Positions 5,811 through 6,727 of a stretch of DNA of 6,727 nucleotides are shown here, in pieces (positions within the stretch are counted from its first letter, which is position 1; each line of letters opens with the position of its first letter). The translations under genes and the position numbers were made by a program. Below the pieces are notes generated by a model that made no database searches, was not told the origin of the DNA, and saw only the letters and a list, made by a program, of their open reading frames with translations. The stretch is from Candidatus Nitrosocosmicus sp. (GTDB lineage Archaea; Thermoproteota; Nitrososphaeria; Nitrososphaerales; Nitrososphaeraceae), in assembly GCA_030452275.1 (NCBI GenBank), contig JAKDMR010000116.1, positions 1 to 6,727 of the forward strand. Direction: 5' to 3'.

Positions 5811-6234
5811 GCTTCCTTAGGCTCTAACTCTTTACTAAACATAGATTTCATACTGTTACTATCGGATGTGGGAATTACGATGAGATTGATCGGTACTTTC
5901 TAATCTAAATCTTCATAGGATAGGTCACATCACACTTACATTATTGGAATACACCCGATTGTTCTTCAAAAGGCGCATTTGCAGTTCTGTCTAAATTATC
6001 AATTTGATAATGCTTTTAGCCATCAAGAATACGTCATCAATCAATACGAATTCAAATTTTATCTATTGGAAAAGTCTACCAATAAGTTATTTTATTTGAT
6101 TTGTGCCACAAAGTATCATCAATCTCTTAAAATAATTATAAATTGTTATGACCTAAGTTGCTCTTGATAAGATCTGGTACCAAAAACAAATATTGGTAGA
6201 TGTTCTGTAGACTATATTCTTAGGAATTTAATTC
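5811..6234. other. Gene-free spacer between the 113-aa gene and the MCM promoter
   Basis: No convincing gene lies in this AT-rich spacer. A 62-codon frame on the + strand (5979-6167) begins with TTG, has no internal Met and has no promoter I can defend, so I do not call it. Structures seen: the palindrome ATTATCA-ATT-TGATAAT at 5995-6011; a 10-nt inverted pair TCTACCAATA at 6075-6084 and TATTGGTAGA at 6191-6200; a one-mismatch relative of the shared word at 5877-5888 on the + strand; and AGGAATT-T-AATTCCT at 6222-6236, which overlaps the stop codon of the 113-aa gene and may help end its transcript. Confidence 0.5.
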
Positions 6235-6576
6235 CTATTCTTTAATCCTTTTGCGGAGGTCCCTATTTTCACCTATCAAAGTCATTTTTTCTTCAAATAA
6301 TTTATACTTCTCCTTTTCTAGTCCCTGATTTTTGATCTTTAACATTTCGAGTTCAGAAGCTTGAGTATTCAGTTTTGTAGAATTAGTCTCCAATGCATAA
6401 GCGATATCCAGATGTATAAGCTGACCTAATGGATAATCAATATTATATGGAATTAGTTTTCCACTCTGTGAGGATAGTAATCCCTTACAGTAGTCATTCA
6501 CTTTTATAGATTTATCAGCAGGTTTTCTAAATTCTGGATTAGAGTACAGTCTTTTTGCTAAATTAATAAAATTCAT
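6235..6576 (-). CDS. Unrecognised 113-aa protein with C-terminal coiled coil
   Basis: I do not recognise this protein. Residues 1-60 look like a small globular domain with short helices (MNFINLAKRLYSNPEF) and a turn-rich middle. Residues 62-113 are strongly coiled-coil in character, rich in Leu, Lys and Glu with heptad-like spacing, as in ELEMLKIKNQGLEKEK, and end in a basic tail LRKRIKE. It has no signal peptide or membrane span. The ATG at 6576 is chosen over a TTG two codons upstream because the shared leader word lies six bases before it and a strong TATA box fits a start near 6592. The gene is on the same strand as the MCM gene, 468 nt upstream, with its own promoter and the same leader word, so the two are probably co-regulated although not one operon. 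A DNA-binding, adaptor or oligomerising partner in replication control is conceivable but is guesswork. Confidence 0.65.
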   Translation of the reverse strand: MNFINLAKRLYSNPEFRKPADKSIKVNDYCKGLLSSQSGKLIPYNIDYPLGQLIHLDIAYALETNSTKLNTQASELEMLKIKNQGLEKEKYKLFEEKMTLIGENRDLRKRIKE

Positions 6577-6581
6577 GTCCA

Positions 6582-6594
6582 ATCTCGTCGTCGT
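6582..6594 (-). promoter_or_regulatory. Shared word, copy 3: leader of the 113-aa gene
   Basis: ACGACGACGAGAT on the coding strand ends six bases before the ATG at 6576. The TATA centre lies about 24 nt upstream of its first base, so this word should again form the 5' end of the mRNA. It matches the copy in the candidate RNA loop over 13 nt and the MCM leader over 11 nt (GACGACGAGAT). Confidence 0.65.
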
Positions 6595-6612
6595 AATCTA
6601 GGAAACGACGAC
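6587..6612. promoter_or_regulatory. Perfect 8-bp dyad between TATA box and start site (possible operator)
   Basis: GTCGTCGT at 6587-6594 and ACGACGAC at 6605-6612 are a perfect inverted repeat with a 10-nt spacer. One arm is part of the shared leader word and covers the predicted transcription start; the other abuts the TATA box at 6614. A dimeric protein bound here would block promoter access, as archaeal repressors commonly do, so an autoregulatory operator is a reasonable reading. If transcription began further upstream, the same sequence could form a hairpin in the leader. Confidence 0.5.
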
Positions 6613-6613
6613 C

Positions 6614-6623
6614 TTTATATAAA
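6614..6623 (-). promoter_or_regulatory. TATA box of the 113-aa gene
   Basis: TTTATATAAA is a palindromic, near-consensus archaeal TATA box about 42 nt before the ATG at 6576. It predicts a transcript start at about 6592-6594, at the beginning of the shared leader word. Being symmetrical, it could in principle also work rightwards, but I see no gene there within the window. Confidence 0.65.
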
Positions 6624-6666
6624 TCATGCATTTGGGACCTAATTTTACAAAAGATATGTCTAAAGA

Positions 6667-6700
6667 AATTTCAATCCCACGAAGGGATTGTCTTCTACTT
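6667..6700. CRISPR. Single CRISPR-repeat-like unit at the window edge
   Basis: CAATCCC (6672-6678) and GGGATTG (6684-6690) form a perfect 7-bp hairpin with a 5-nt loop, flanked by ATTT on the left. Read on the - strand, the unit ends GTGGGATTGAAAT, the ending seen in many type I and type III CRISPR repeats (GGGATTGAAA preceded by the complementary CCC arm). Only one copy is visible. With a repeat of about 35 nt and a similar spacer, the next copy to the right would fall beyond base 6727, so this could be the end of an array, a solitary repeat carried by a mobile element, or a chance hairpin. No second copy occurs at the expected distance to the left. Confidence 0.35.
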
Positions 6701-6727
6701 CTACCTAATAGATAAAGTAAACTGTTA

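Noticed and set aside
5979..6167. 62-codon + strand frame between MCM and the 113-aa gene
   Set aside because: TTG start, no internal Met, aromatic- and Asn-rich AT-driven composition, and no convincing promoter; it could be real but cannot be supported.

Overview
The window reads as AT-rich archaeal DNA. The main evidence is an MCM replicative-type helicase, TATA boxes about 25 nt upstream of start codons with leaderless or very short leaders, and no bacterial Shine-Dalgarno pattern. The mix of an NmrA-type NAD(P)-binding protein, a DUF72 remnant and a secreted thermonuclease with a Cys-rich head suggests a Nitrososphaeria (ammonia-oxidising Thaumarchaeota) genome, perhaps Nitrosocosmicus-like. 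That placement is inference from gene style, not a database result.

Left part (1-2157). About 510 nt with no gene leads to an NmrA-like oxidoreductase on the + strand. Its 3' end meets a decayed DUF72/YecE-family gene on the - strand, which has an in-frame stop and has lost its C-terminal two thirds. A small unrecognised + strand gene (110 codons) follows, divergent from the remnant.

Middle (2158-3465). A secreted staphylococcal-nuclease-like protein lies on the - strand with an Asp/Asn/Glu-rich linker. To its right are 564 nt without a protein gene. The segment at about 2985-3225 is clearly richer in G+C than the DNA beside it (46% by count against 31%) and holds five perfect inverted repeats in a row. 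I regard it as a candidate structured non-coding RNA.

Right part (3466-6727). A divergent 766-aa MCM helicase and, upstream of it on the same strand, a 113-aa coiled-coil protein of unknown function are each preceded by their own TATA box. Both start with nearly the same leader, (A)GACGACGAGAT, directly before the ATG. The same 12-13 nt word sits in the 28-nt loop of the central hairpin of the candidate RNA. If that RNA is transcribed from the - strand, its loop is perfectly antisense to the 5' ends of both mRNAs. If it is transcribed from the + strand, or if the word acts as DNA, it is a shared leader or operator. Either way it links the RNA locus, the helicase and the small protein into one putative regulon. 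This resembles replication control of a plasmid, provirus or integrated element more than ordinary chromosomal housekeeping. A CRISPR-repeat-like hairpin lies at the extreme right edge.
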